Shown one piece after another: positions 35,062 to 43,365 of a stretch of DNA of 64,000 nt. A model generated the notes under the pieces. The model had not been told where the DNA came from. It worked only from the letters and a program-made list of their open reading frames with translations, and did no database searches. The stretch spans positions 2,294,001 through 2,358,000 of the forward strand of contig OY764545.1 in assembly GCA_963668495.1 (NCBI GenBank), read 5' to 3'. The position numbers and the translations under genes are program-made. Every line of letters begins with the position of its first letter. Position 1 is the first letter of the stretch. Source of the stretch: Oleispirillum sp963668495. GTDB taxonomy: Bacteria; Pseudomonadota; Alphaproteobacteria; Rhodospirillales; Rhodospirillaceae.

Positions 35062-35829
35062 TCAACCAAAGAAAACGTCTCCGGCGCGGATTACCCGTTG
35101 CCCTTCCGGCACACCGGATAGCACCAAGCCACCGTCTACGTCCAGTGTTTCAAAGATTCCTTGCAAGGTTTCATTCGGCAGCCTGACATTTATAAGCTCG
35201 CCAAGCCCCCGGGCACGCTGCATCCATGCCTCCCGCACCGGTTCGAAACCCTGTTCCAACCACAGGTCAACCCAACGGGAAAAACAGGCAAGAAATGCTT
35301 CCAAAACAATCCCTTGCGTTACATTCGTGGCGCCTTCATCCCAAAGTGAGGACGGGGGATACAAAGCTTCCAATCCCGGACGCCAGGTTATATTCAACCC
35401 AATTCCACAAATAACGGCTTCCGGTTTTCCTGCCTTAACTCCACAGCCTTCAAGCAGTATTCCGGCGAGTTTGCCCTTTGCCCCCAAAACATCGTTGGGC
35501 CATTTGCATTTCACCGAAACATGCGGAGCCAGTGATTCGATGGCTTCACACAGCGCCACGGCACAAATAAAGCTAAGTTTGCCGGAATCAGCCAATGAAC
35601 AATCAGGCCGGAGAATTACCGAAAAAGTCAGATTGCCTTCTGTACTTTCCCAAGTGCGATCCTGACGCCCCCGCCCTGCGGTCTGGCGATCAACCCACAG
35701 AACGGTCCCATGGGCCGCTCCATTTGCGACCAAAGCCCGGCAGTCAACATTGGTACTGCCGGACTCTTCGCGGTGGATCAGTGTCCAGCCATTCGGCATA
35801 GACACAGTATGCTTAACGGACACAATCAC
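35062..35829 (-). CDS. birA: Biotin-[acetyl-CoA-carboxylase] ligase
   Basis: This ligase attaches biotin to the carboxylase carrier protein. The 255 residues contain EESGSTNVDCRALV, the biotinyl-AMP loop AGRGRQDRTWES, and SVKCKWPNDVLGAKGKLAGILLE. There is no N-terminal DNA-binding domain, so it is the non-repressor class. The GTG start overlaps the nuoN stop by four bases (GTGA); an ATG ten codons later (35799) is an alternative. Placement after nuoN is common in alphaproteobacteria. Confidence 0.92.
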   Translation of the reverse strand: MIVSVKHTVSMPNGWTLIHREESGSTNVDCRALVANGAAHGTVLWVDRQTAGRGRQDRTWESTEGNLTFSVILRPDCSLADSGKLSFICAVALCEAIESLAPHVSVKCKWPNDVLGAKGKLAGILLEGCGVKAGKPEAVICGIGLNITWRPGLEALYPPSSLWDEGATNVTQGIVLEAFLACFSRWVDLWLEQGFEPVREAWMQRARGLGELINVRLPNETLQGIFETLDVDGGLVLSGVPEGQRVIRAGDVFFG

Positions 35830-37274
35830 CCCCCAAACAGGGACATAGCTGCTGTATTGGCTGCAACAACAACCTGTGGCAGCGGGAACAAGAAGAAGAT
35901 GATCACGAACGCCGTGCTAACGCCAAGGATAATCCGGGACGGTTTTGCCATTGGCTCAAACGGATCGGCGGCTTCGTCAAAATACATAATTTTGATGATG
36001 CGCAGATAATAGAACGCAGATACGACACTGGCGAGGACACCAATCACCGCAAGGGCGAACAATCCGGCATCAACCGCAGCCTTAAACACAAAGAACTTGC
36101 CAAAGAACCCGGCAAACGGCGGGATCCCAGCCATAGAGAACATCATAACTGCCAACCCGGCTGCCATCAGCGGACGGGATTTAGACAAACCGGCCAGATC
36201 ATGGATGCCTTCCACCATGCGACCATTTTGACGCATAGACAGGATCACGGCAAAGGTACCGATATTCATGACCAAATAGATGGACATATAGACCAACAGG
36301 CCACTGACCCCGATTTGATTACCAACAGCCAACCCGACCAAGGCATAGCCTACGTGACCGATGGAGCTATATGCCATCAGACGCTTAATATTGGTTTGGG
36401 CAATCGCTGCAAATGCACCAATAAGCATGGAGGCAACGGCAATAAAGATAATTACCTGTTGCCATTGTGCGACCAAATCACCGAATGGGGTCGCCAGCAA
36501 CCGTACGAACAGGGCCAACGCAGCCATTTTCGGCGCAACGGAGAAAAAGGACGTAACGGGCGTTGGTGCGCCTTCATATACGTCCGGCGTCCACATGTGG
36601 AACGGCACAGCAGATACTTTGAACGCCATGGCGCATGTGATGAAGACCAAACCGACAACCACACCAATGGAAACATCGGAACCGGCAGCGAAAGATTGGG
36701 CCAGCACGTCAAAATTGGTGGTCCCGGTGAATCCGTAGACCAGCGATGCACCGTACAGGAACAAGCCAGATGCCAATGCCCCAAGGACAAAGTATTTCAA
36801 GCCAGCTTCGGTGGATCGAACCGTATCACGCTGAAACGATGCAATCAGGTACAATGACAGACTTTGAGTCTCCAGCCCCATGTACAGGGACAGGAAATCA
36901 TTTGCACTGATCATCACACACATGCCAAGAGCGGCAAACAGGATCAGAATCGGGAATTCAAAACGCCCGTTTTTTTCCTGCTCCATCCATTTTACCGCCA
37001 TCAGCAAAGTCACAGCCGAAGACGCAAGCACCAATACCTTTGCGAAGACGGAAAAATCGTCTGCAATATACAGGTCTTTAAAAGTCAGAATACGGTCACC
37101 GCCCAAGACAATGACAAGCACCGTGACCACAGCCAAAGTCCCAACACTTAACAGACCAATCTGTCGGGTCGAATCCGATTTCTGGAACACACCCAACATC
37201 AAAAAGGTCATCCCAGCCAAGGCGAGAACAATCTCCGGCAGTGCCGGAATCAGGTTCGGAATCTCGGTCATCAT
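35826..37274 (-). CDS. nuoN: NADH-quinone oxidoreductase subunit N
   Basis: NuoN is one of three antiporter-like membrane subunits of complex I. The 482 residues form about 14 membrane helices, with lysine and glutamate residues of the proton channel in LALAGMTFLML and in the conserved stretches GLETQSLSLYLIASF, TPDVYEGAPTPVTSFFSVAPK and AYSSIGHVGYALVG. It is the last nuo gene, 22 bases after nuoM, and its stop overlaps birA. Confidence 0.97.
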   Translation of the reverse strand: MMTEIPNLIPALPEIVLALAGMTFLMLGVFQKSDSTRQIGLLSVGTLAVVTVLVIVLGGDRILTFKDLYIADDFSVFAKVLVLASSAVTLLMAVKWMEQEKNGRFEFPILILFAALGMCVMISANDFLSLYMGLETQSLSLYLIASFQRDTVRSTEAGLKYFVLGALASGLFLYGASLVYGFTGTTNFDVLAQSFAAGSDVSIGVVVGLVFITCAMAFKVSAVPFHMWTPDVYEGAPTPVTSFFSVAPKMAALALFVRLLATPFGDLVAQWQQVIIFIAVASMLIGAFAAIAQTNIKRLMAYSSIGHVGYALVGLAVGNQIGVSGLLVYMSIYLVMNIGTFAVILSMRQNGRMVEGIHDLAGLSKSRPLMAAGLAVMMFSMAGIPPFAGFFGKFFVFKAAVDAGLFALAVIGVLASVVSAFYYLRIIKIMYFDEAADPFEPMAKPSRIILGVSTAFVIIFFLFPLPQVVVAANTAAMSLFGG

Positions 37275-37296
37275 TCCCTATCGTCCTTCCCGGGTC

Positions 37297-38820
37297 TTAT
37301 TGCAACACGACAGCTGCAACCTTGGCGGCATCGGATGCAGCAAGGGCAGCTTCATAATTTACGATCAGATTATCAACAGATGCTGACATCATATCCAAAA
37401 ACGGGGTCGGATAGATCCCCATCCACAAAACCAATACCACCAACGGCGCAAACATCAGGATTTCCCGTGTGTTCATGTCCGGCAGGGATTTCAGTTCTTC
37501 TTTTTCCAGTTTGCCGAAAATAACGCGGCGATACAGATACAGCATGTATGCGGCACCCAAGATCAAACCCGTTGCCATCAAGGCCGCGACGATGGTGCTG
37601 ACTTGGAAGGCACCCAAAACCACCAGCAATTCACCAACAAAGCCGCTGGTTCCCGGCAATCCAACCGAAGCCATCATAAACAACATGAACACGGCGGAAT
37701 ACTTCGGCATACAATGCATCAAACCGCCATACGCGGAAATTTCACGGGTGTGCATACGGTCATAGATCACACCAACGCACAGGAACAAGGCACCCGCGAC
37801 GATGCCATGAGACAGCATCTGGAACAATGCGCCGGAAACCCCTTGGGTCGTCATGGTGAAAATACCGATAGTAACAAAGCCCATGTGCGCAACAGATGAA
37901 TAGGCAATCAGCTTTTTCATGTCCTGCTGTACCAATGCCACGGCAGAGGTATAGATCACCGCAACCACACTCAAACCAAAGATCAACGGCGTGAAGTAGG
38001 CTGTTGCATCCGGCAGCATCGGCACAGAGAACCGAACGAAACCGTAAGCACCCATTTTCAGCAAAACGCCTGCCAAAATGACGGAACCAGCTGTCGGTGC
38101 CTCAACGTGTGCATCCGGCAACCAAGTGTGCACAGGCCACATGGGAACTTTCACGGCAAAGGAGGCAAACATTGCCAGCCACAGCCAGAATTGTACCTTC
38201 GGATCAAACACATGGCGAAGCAAGCTTGGAACATCGGTTGTGCCCGCATCCATATACATGGTCAGCAACGCAACCAGCATCAGGACAGACCCGGCAAGCG
38301 TATATAGGAAGAATTTGAACGCGGCATAGATTCTCCGCTGTCCACCCCAGACACCGATCAAAATGAACATCGGCACCAGAACACCTTCGAAGAAGACATA
38401 GAACAGGACAAAATCAAGCGCACAGAACATGCCAATCATCATGGTTTCCAGAACCAAAAACGCCAGCATGTAATCCTTAACCCGAGTTTTGACGGACTCC
38501 CAACTTGCCAGAATGCAAATCGGCGTCAGCACTGTAGACAACAGCACAAACAGTACGGAAATCCCGTCCACACCCATGTGATAAAAGATATTGGTGCCGG
38601 GTATCCACTCAGCCTTTTCCACGAACTGGAACTCGGCAGTGCCGTTTTGAAAACCAAACCACAAGAACAATGACATCACAAATGTGGCACAGGCCGTCAA
38701 CAAAGCCACATTGCGTGCATTATGCGCTACGGTCTTTTCGTCACCACGGATCATCAGAATAAACGCCACGCCCACCAGCGGCAGGAATGTGATTATACTT
38801 AACAGGGGCCAATCGGTCAT
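37297..38820 (-). CDS. nuoM: NADH-quinone oxidoreductase subunit M
   Basis: NuoM is the middle antiporter-like subunit of the complex I membrane arm. The 507 residues include GVDGISVLFVLLSTVLTPICIL, FFEGVLVPMFILIGVWGGQRR with the channel glutamate, PMWPVHTWLPDAHVEAPTAG and LIAYSSVAHMGFV. Length and helices are normal. It lies 17 bases downstream of nuoL. Confidence 0.97.
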   Translation of the reverse strand: MTDWPLLSIITFLPLVGVAFILMIRGDEKTVAHNARNVALLTACATFVMSLFLWFGFQNGTAEFQFVEKAEWIPGTNIFYHMGVDGISVLFVLLSTVLTPICILASWESVKTRVKDYMLAFLVLETMMIGMFCALDFVLFYVFFEGVLVPMFILIGVWGGQRRIYAAFKFFLYTLAGSVLMLVALLTMYMDAGTTDVPSLLRHVFDPKVQFWLWLAMFASFAVKVPMWPVHTWLPDAHVEAPTAGSVILAGVLLKMGAYGFVRFSVPMLPDATAYFTPLIFGLSVVAVIYTSAVALVQQDMKKLIAYSSVAHMGFVTIGIFTMTTQGVSGALFQMLSHGIVAGALFLCVGVIYDRMHTREISAYGGLMHCMPKYSAVFMLFMMASVGLPGTSGFVGELLVVLGAFQVSTIVAALMATGLILGAAYMLYLYRRVIFGKLEKEELKSLPDMNTREILMFAPLVVLVLWMGIYPTPFLDMMSASVDNLIVNYEAALAASDAAKVAAVVLQ

Positions 38821-38837
38821 AATTTACGCCTCACCCT

Positions 38838-40760
38838 TTAAAACCCGATGACATAAGCCGTCACGAACACGGCAAGGCCGATGATCATGGCAAATGCATA
38901 ATGATAGACATATCCGCTTTGCAGTTTGGCGGTATATTTGGCGGTGAACAGGGTCACCCAAGATATACCATCCGGACCAAAGCGATCGATGATGCCTTGG
39001 TCACCGCCCTTCCACAGGATACGGCCCAAAGCAAACAGCGGACGGACAAAAATTCGATCGTACAGTTCGTCGAAATACCATTTATTCAGCAGGAACTGAT
39101 ACAGGCGCGGCATACGCTCCACCAGTTTTGCCGGAATATCCGGTTTCATCATGTACAGAACGTATGCAACGACGATCCCTGCCACACCGACAAAGATCGG
39201 CAGGGTTTTCACAAACGCACCAACGTGATGCGCCGCTTCAATGGGATCGGCACCAACAATGGCGAAAGAGTCTTTCCAGAATGCGCTGCGTCCGTCCCCG
39301 GCAAAGGCATCATAACCAAGCATACCGGCAAAAATCGCACCAACAGCCAAGATCATCAGCGGGATCAGCATAACCACAGGTGATTCATGGATATGCGCCA
39401 TGACTTTTTCATCGGCCCGCGGTTGTCCGTGGAATGTCAGGAATAGCAAACGCCAAGAATAGAACGCTGTCAGGATCGCAGCAATGATCCCCATCCAAAA
39501 GGCGTACTGACCAACAACGGAATGTGCCCCCCACGCGGCTTCAAGGATCAAATCCTTGGAATAGAACCCGGCGAATACCGGCATTCCGGCAAGCGACAAC
39601 GATCCGATCCACATAATCACGTAGGTGAACTTGATGTTCTTCCAGATACCGCCCATGCGGCGCATATCCTGTTCGTCACTCATGGCATGGATAACAGAAC
39701 CCGCACCAAGGAACAGCATCGCCTTAAAGAAAGCATGGGTCATCAGGTGGAAAATCGCAGCTTCGTAGGCACCAACACCCAGAGCAAAGAACATGTAACC
39801 CAACTGGGAACAGGTTGAATACGCGATCACGCGTTTGATATCGTTTTGCACACAGCCGATGGTCGCGGCAAACAAGGCTGTGGATGCACCGATGAAACAG
39901 ACAAAGGTCAACGCACCTTCTGCCAATTCAAACAGTGGAGACATCCGCGCAACCATAAACACACCAGCCGTCACCATGGTCGCGGCGTGGATCAAGGCAG
40001 ACACAGGGGTCGGGCCTTCCATCGCATCAGGCAACCAAGTGTGAAGACCAATTTGTGCAGATTTCCCCATCGCGCCAATAAATAGCAACAGGCACAGCGT
40101 ATCCAAAATCGGCAAGTTCATACCGAATAGCGACATGGTGTAATTGGCAACAGCCGGAGCCAACGCAAAAATCTCATTAAGATTAACGGTTTCAAAGACA
40201 AAGAATATTCCGGCAATACCCAGTAAAAACCCGAAGTCACCCACCCGGTTCACCAAAAAGGCCTTAATTGCAGCAGCATTGGCAGACTGGCGGTCGCTCC
40301 AGAAACCGATCAACAAATAGGATGCGAGGCCAACCCCTTCCCAGCCGAAAAACATCTGGATCAGGTTGTCGGCAGACACCAGCATCAACATGAAGAAAGT
40401 AAACAAAGACAAATACGAGAAGAAACGCGGCACGCACGGATCATGGCTCATGTAGCCGATGGAGTAGATATGCACCATCGCCGAGATGGATGTCACGGTG
40501 AACAACATCACAGCAGTCAGCGTATCGACTTTCAGGGACCAACTAACATCCAGATCCCCAACATGAATCCAGTCCAGAAGTTGTACGGTAAACGGACCAG
40601 AGCCAAAACCAACCTTATACAACAGTGGCGCACTCAGTATGGCGGACACACACAGCAAAAGCGTGGTGACGACCTGAGATCCCCGTCGCCCCAAATACCG
40701 CCCGAACAATCCGGCGAAAATAGCCCCCAGCAGGGGAAGGAAGACAATCGTTGCAGTCAT
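38838..40760 (-). CDS. nuoL: NADH-quinone oxidoreductase subunit L
   Basis: NuoL is the distal antiporter-like subunit with the long lateral helix. The 640 residues include MFFGWEGVGLASYLLIGFW, KSAQIGLHTWLPDAMEGPTPVSALIHAATMV and VIAYSTCSQLGYMFFALG. The C-terminal region after about residue 500 holds the lateral helix and last membrane segment. It is seven bases from nuoK. Confidence 0.97.
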   Translation of the reverse strand: MTATIVFLPLLGAIFAGLFGRYLGRRGSQVVTTLLLCVSAILSAPLLYKVGFGSGPFTVQLLDWIHVGDLDVSWSLKVDTLTAVMLFTVTSISAMVHIYSIGYMSHDPCVPRFFSYLSLFTFFMLMLVSADNLIQMFFGWEGVGLASYLLIGFWSDRQSANAAAIKAFLVNRVGDFGFLLGIAGIFFVFETVNLNEIFALAPAVANYTMSLFGMNLPILDTLCLLLFIGAMGKSAQIGLHTWLPDAMEGPTPVSALIHAATMVTAGVFMVARMSPLFELAEGALTFVCFIGASTALFAATIGCVQNDIKRVIAYSTCSQLGYMFFALGVGAYEAAIFHLMTHAFFKAMLFLGAGSVIHAMSDEQDMRRMGGIWKNIKFTYVIMWIGSLSLAGMPVFAGFYSKDLILEAAWGAHSVVGQYAFWMGIIAAILTAFYSWRLLFLTFHGQPRADEKVMAHIHESPVVMLIPLMILAVGAIFAGMLGYDAFAGDGRSAFWKDSFAIVGADPIEAAHHVGAFVKTLPIFVGVAGIVVAYVLYMMKPDIPAKLVERMPRLYQFLLNKWYFDELYDRIFVRPLFALGRILWKGGDQGIIDRFGPDGISWVTLFTAKYTAKLQSGYVYHYAFAMIIGLAVFVTAYVIGF

Positions 40761-40767
40761 AATCCCC

Positions 40768-41076
40768 TTAGCCTTTCATCGTATTGATGTCTTCGACTTC
40801 GATGGAACCGCGGTTACGGAAGAACACCACCAAAATCGCCAAACCGATTGCCGCTTCTGCTGCCGCGACTGTCAGGACAAACATGACAAAAATCTGCCCC
40901 ACCAAATCCTGCAAGAATGCAGAGAAAGCCACAAAATTGATATTCACCGCCAACAGCATCAATTCAATCGACATAAGAATGATGATGACGTTCTTACGGT
41001 TCAGGAATACGCCGAACACCCCAAGGGTGAACAGGATCGCAGCAACCGTCAGGTAATGTGTCAGACCGACATCCAT
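40768..41076 (-). CDS. nuoK: NADH-quinone oxidoreductase subunit K
   Basis: NuoK is a three-helix membrane subunit of complex I. The 102 residues contain the conserved membrane glutamates in IILMSIELMLLAVNINFV and AAAEAAIGLAILVVFFRNRGS. The ATG is two bases after the nuoJ stop. Confidence 0.97.
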   Translation of the reverse strand: MDVGLTHYLTVAAILFTLGVFGVFLNRKNVIIILMSIELMLLAVNINFVAFSAFLQDLVGQIFVMFVLTVAAAEAAIGLAILVVFFRNRGSIEVEDINTMKG

Positions 41077-41078
41077 GA

Positions 41079-41687
41079 TCAGACCCCCTTCCCGGTCACA
41101 ACTTTTTTGATTTCGATACAGTCTTCGACCCTACGCGCGACTTGATCAGCAGGTTTCTGACGCTTGACGCCTGGGCGTTTACGCATGGTCAACATGATCG
41201 AACCGATCATCCCGACCAGAAGCACAATCGCCGCCATTTGGAACAGGAAGACATAATCCGTATACAAAACGACACCGATCGCTTCCGTATTGGTCAATTC
41301 AGATACCGACGGCGTCGGCAATGCGCGAATGGACTTGGTTTCCGGGGCGTACCACCAGCTTCCGAAGACAAAGGCCAATTCAGCAAACAGGGTCAATGCC
41401 ACAGCGGAGCCAACAGGCAAAATCTTCTGAAAGCCTTCCCGGAAGGTTGTCGCGTGAATATCCAACATCATCACGACAAACAGGAACAGGACCGCAACCG
41501 CGCCGACATAAACAATAACCATCAGCATGGCGAGGAATTCCGCACCAAGCAGAACAAACAACCCGGCGACGTTAAAAAACGTCAGGATCAAGAACAACAC
41601 GGCATGGACCGGGTTGCGTGCCGTCACCACCAATGCACCGGTGATAATGGCAAAACTTGCGAACATATAGAAAATGAAGGCGGTCAT
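41079..41687 (-). CDS. nuoJ: NADH-quinone oxidoreductase subunit J
   Basis: NuoJ is a five-helix membrane subunit beside the quinone end of complex I. The 202 residues have the family core ARNPVHAVLFLILTFFNVAGLFVLLGAEFLAMLMVIVYVGAVAVLFLFVVMML in pieces, followed by a polar C-terminal tail. AGGGGAGG lies upstream of the ATG. The ATG overlaps, as ATGA, the stop of a 30-codon small ORF at 41684-41776. A gap of 159 bases separates nuoJ from nuoI, unusual in this otherwise tight operon. Confidence 0.96.
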   Translation of the reverse strand: MTAFIFYMFASFAIITGALVVTARNPVHAVLFLILTFFNVAGLFVLLGAEFLAMLMVIVYVGAVAVLFLFVVMMLDIHATTFREGFQKILPVGSAVALTLFAELAFVFGSWWYAPETKSIRALPTPSVSELTNTEAIGVVLYTDYVFLFQMAAIVLLVGMIGSIMLTMRKRPGVKRQKPADQVARRVEDCIEIKKVVTGKGV

Positions 41688-41776
41688 GACCTGGCCTCCC
41701 CTACCGACACGGAGCGCACCGTATCCAATGCACGGGCAACTGTGTACGCACCTAAGCTGTGCAGTTCCGTTCCCAT
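41684..41776 (-). CDS. Possible 30-residue small ORF coupled to nuoJ
   Basis: In the nuoI-nuoJ gap an ATG at 41774-41776 has GAGGGG just upstream and opens a 30-codon frame. The product begins MGTELHSLGAYTVARALD and ends GEARS. Its TGA overlaps the nuoJ ATG (ATGA), the same coupling used at nuoE-nuoD. I recognise no family. It could be a true small protein, a leader peptide that feeds ribosomes to nuoJ, or chance. No membrane segment is evident. Nuo operons of some alphaproteobacteria contain extra small reading frames, which makes it worth recording. Confidence 0.4.
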   Translation of the reverse strand: MGTELHSLGAYTVARALDTVRSVSVGEARS

Positions 41777-41810
41777 TTTCCCCTCAACGCTCCATCATAA
41801 AACACATTCA

Positions 41811-41823
41811 GAACAATATGTTC
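41811..41823. repeat. Perfect 13-base palindrome in the nuoI-nuoJ gap
   Basis: GAACA-ATA-TGTTC is a perfect dyad, 24 bases after the nuoI stop on the transcribed strand. Too small for a terminator and without a T run, it resembles a protein-binding dyad, and its GAAC/GTTC ends recall SOS-type boxes, but the spacing differs from the lexA site. Function unknown. Confidence 0.3.
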
Positions 41824-41846
41824 CGCTTCAGAATTAAACTATTAGC

Positions 41847-42335
41847 TTACCTGTAAGGAGCCTCAGCTTCCAAACGCATGGCAAGTTCGGTTTCCCAACG
41901 CGCACCATTATCCAAAAGCTTATCCTTGGTATAGATCAACTCTGCACGGCGTTCGGTTGCGAATTCGAAATTCGGACCTTCGACAATGGCATCCACCGGA
42001 CAGGCTTCCTGACAGAAGCCACAGTAAATGCATTTAGTCATGTCAATGTCATACCGAGTGGTGCGCCGACTGCCATCGTCACGAGGCTCGGCCTCAATGG
42101 TAATGGCCTGAGCCGGACAGATCGCTTCACACAATTTACAGGCAATACAGCGTTCTTCCCCATTTGGATAACGACGCAGGGCATGTTCACCACGGAACCG
42201 AGTACTCAGTGGACCCTTTTCGTAGGGATAGTTAATCGTCACCTTGGGCTTGAACATGTATTTCAATGTTAAGGCAAGGCCGGACACGACCTCCGTCAGG
42301 AGAAACGCGCGCAAGCTGCGGTCAAAGATCGCCAT
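41847..42335 (-). CDS. nuoI: NADH-quinone oxidoreductase subunit I
   Basis: NuoI carries two [4Fe-4S] clusters (N6a, N6b) in the peripheral arm. The 162 residues contain the two ferredoxin motifs CIACKLCEAICP and CIYCGFCQEACP, preceded by GEHALRRYPNGEERC. I use the ATG at 42333-42335 (MAIFDRSLRAFLL); the frame is open to 42389 but that would extend into nuoH. It is 16 bases after nuoH. Confidence 0.97.
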   Translation of the reverse strand: MAIFDRSLRAFLLTEVVSGLALTLKYMFKPKVTINYPYEKGPLSTRFRGEHALRRYPNGEERCIACKLCEAICPAQAITIEAEPRDDGSRRTTRYDIDMTKCIYCGFCQEACPVDAIVEGPNFEFATERRAELIYTKDKLLDNGARWETELAMRLEAEAPYR

Positions 42336-42351
42336 AGTCCTAACGCCTCCG

Positions 42352-43365
42352 TTACGCAGTTGGCAGCCAGCCGAACAGGTGCAGGGCAACAGCAGTCACC
42401 ACAACCCAAATCAGCGAGCAAGGTAAAAAGATCTTCCAGCCAAGACGCATCAACTGGTCATAGCGGAAGCGCGGCAACGTGGCACGAACCCACAAGAAGA
42501 CGAACAAAACGAGGCAAACCTTCAGCACAAACCAGATCACACCCGGCAACCAGTTAAACGGTGCCATGTCCAGCGGCGGCAACCAGCCACCAAGGAACAA
42601 AATGGTACACAGGCTGCTCATCAGGATCATGTTGGCATATTCGCCAAGGAAGAACATGGAGAAGGTCATCGCCGAATATTCGGTGTTGTAACCACCAACC
42701 AACTCGGACTCGGCCTCCGGCAAGTCAAACGGTGTCCGATTGGTTTCCGCAAGGGCGGAAATAATGAACATAATGAACACCGGGAAATGCGGGATGAAAT
42801 ACCACATATCGCTTTGAGAACGGACAATCTCCGACAGGTTCAATGATCCTGCCGACATCAACACCGATACGATAATGAAACCGATAGAGACTTCATACGA
42901 AACCATTTGCGCTGCAGAACGCATACCGCCCAGAAACGCGTATTTGGAGTTCGAGGCCCACCCCGCCATGATAATGCCGTAAACCCCCAACGAAGACACG
43001 GCGAACAGATACAGGATACCAACGTTAATATCTGCCAGAACCCAGCCATCCGCCACCGGGATAACGGCCCATCCGATCATCGCCAACAGGAAGGTTACAA
43101 CCGGGGCAAGCAGGAACACCAAGGGGTTGGCCCCGGTCGGGATGACCGTTTCCTTAATGAATAGCTTCAAACCATCGGCAAGAGGCTGCAACAGACCGAA
43201 AGGACCAACCGTATTAGGCCCCTTCCGCAATTGCATAGCCGCAATGACCTTCCGCTCGGCATAGGTCAAATACGCCACCCCAAGCAGCAGCGGCAAAATA
43301 AAAGCCATAATCTTGATCAAAAGAAACAAGAGCGGCCAAAGAAACTCATTCCACAGCTCAGCCAT
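42352..43365 (-). CDS. nuoH: NADH-quinone oxidoreductase subunit H
   Basis: NuoH forms the membrane part of the quinone site. The 337 residues show AYLTYAERKVIAAMQLRKGPNTVGPFGLLQPLADGLKLF in pieces, AGWASNSKYAFLGGMRSAAQMVSYE and ALAETNRTPFDLPEAESELVGGYNTEYS. The ATG at 43363-43365 overlaps nuoG by eight bases and gives the usual N-terminus. Confidence 0.97.
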   Translation of the reverse strand: MAELWNEFLWPLLFLLIKIMAFILPLLLGVAYLTYAERKVIAAMQLRKGPNTVGPFGLLQPLADGLKLFIKETVIPTGANPLVFLLAPVVTFLLAMIGWAVIPVADGWVLADINVGILYLFAVSSLGVYGIIMAGWASNSKYAFLGGMRSAAQMVSYEVSIGFIIVSVLMSAGSLNLSEIVRSQSDMWYFIPHFPVFIMFIISALAETNRTPFDLPEAESELVGGYNTEYSAMTFSMFFLGEYANMILMSSLCTILFLGGWLPPLDMAPFNWLPGVIWFVLKVCLVLFVFLWVRATLPRFRYDQLMRLGWKIFLPCSLIWVVVTAVALHLFGWLPTA

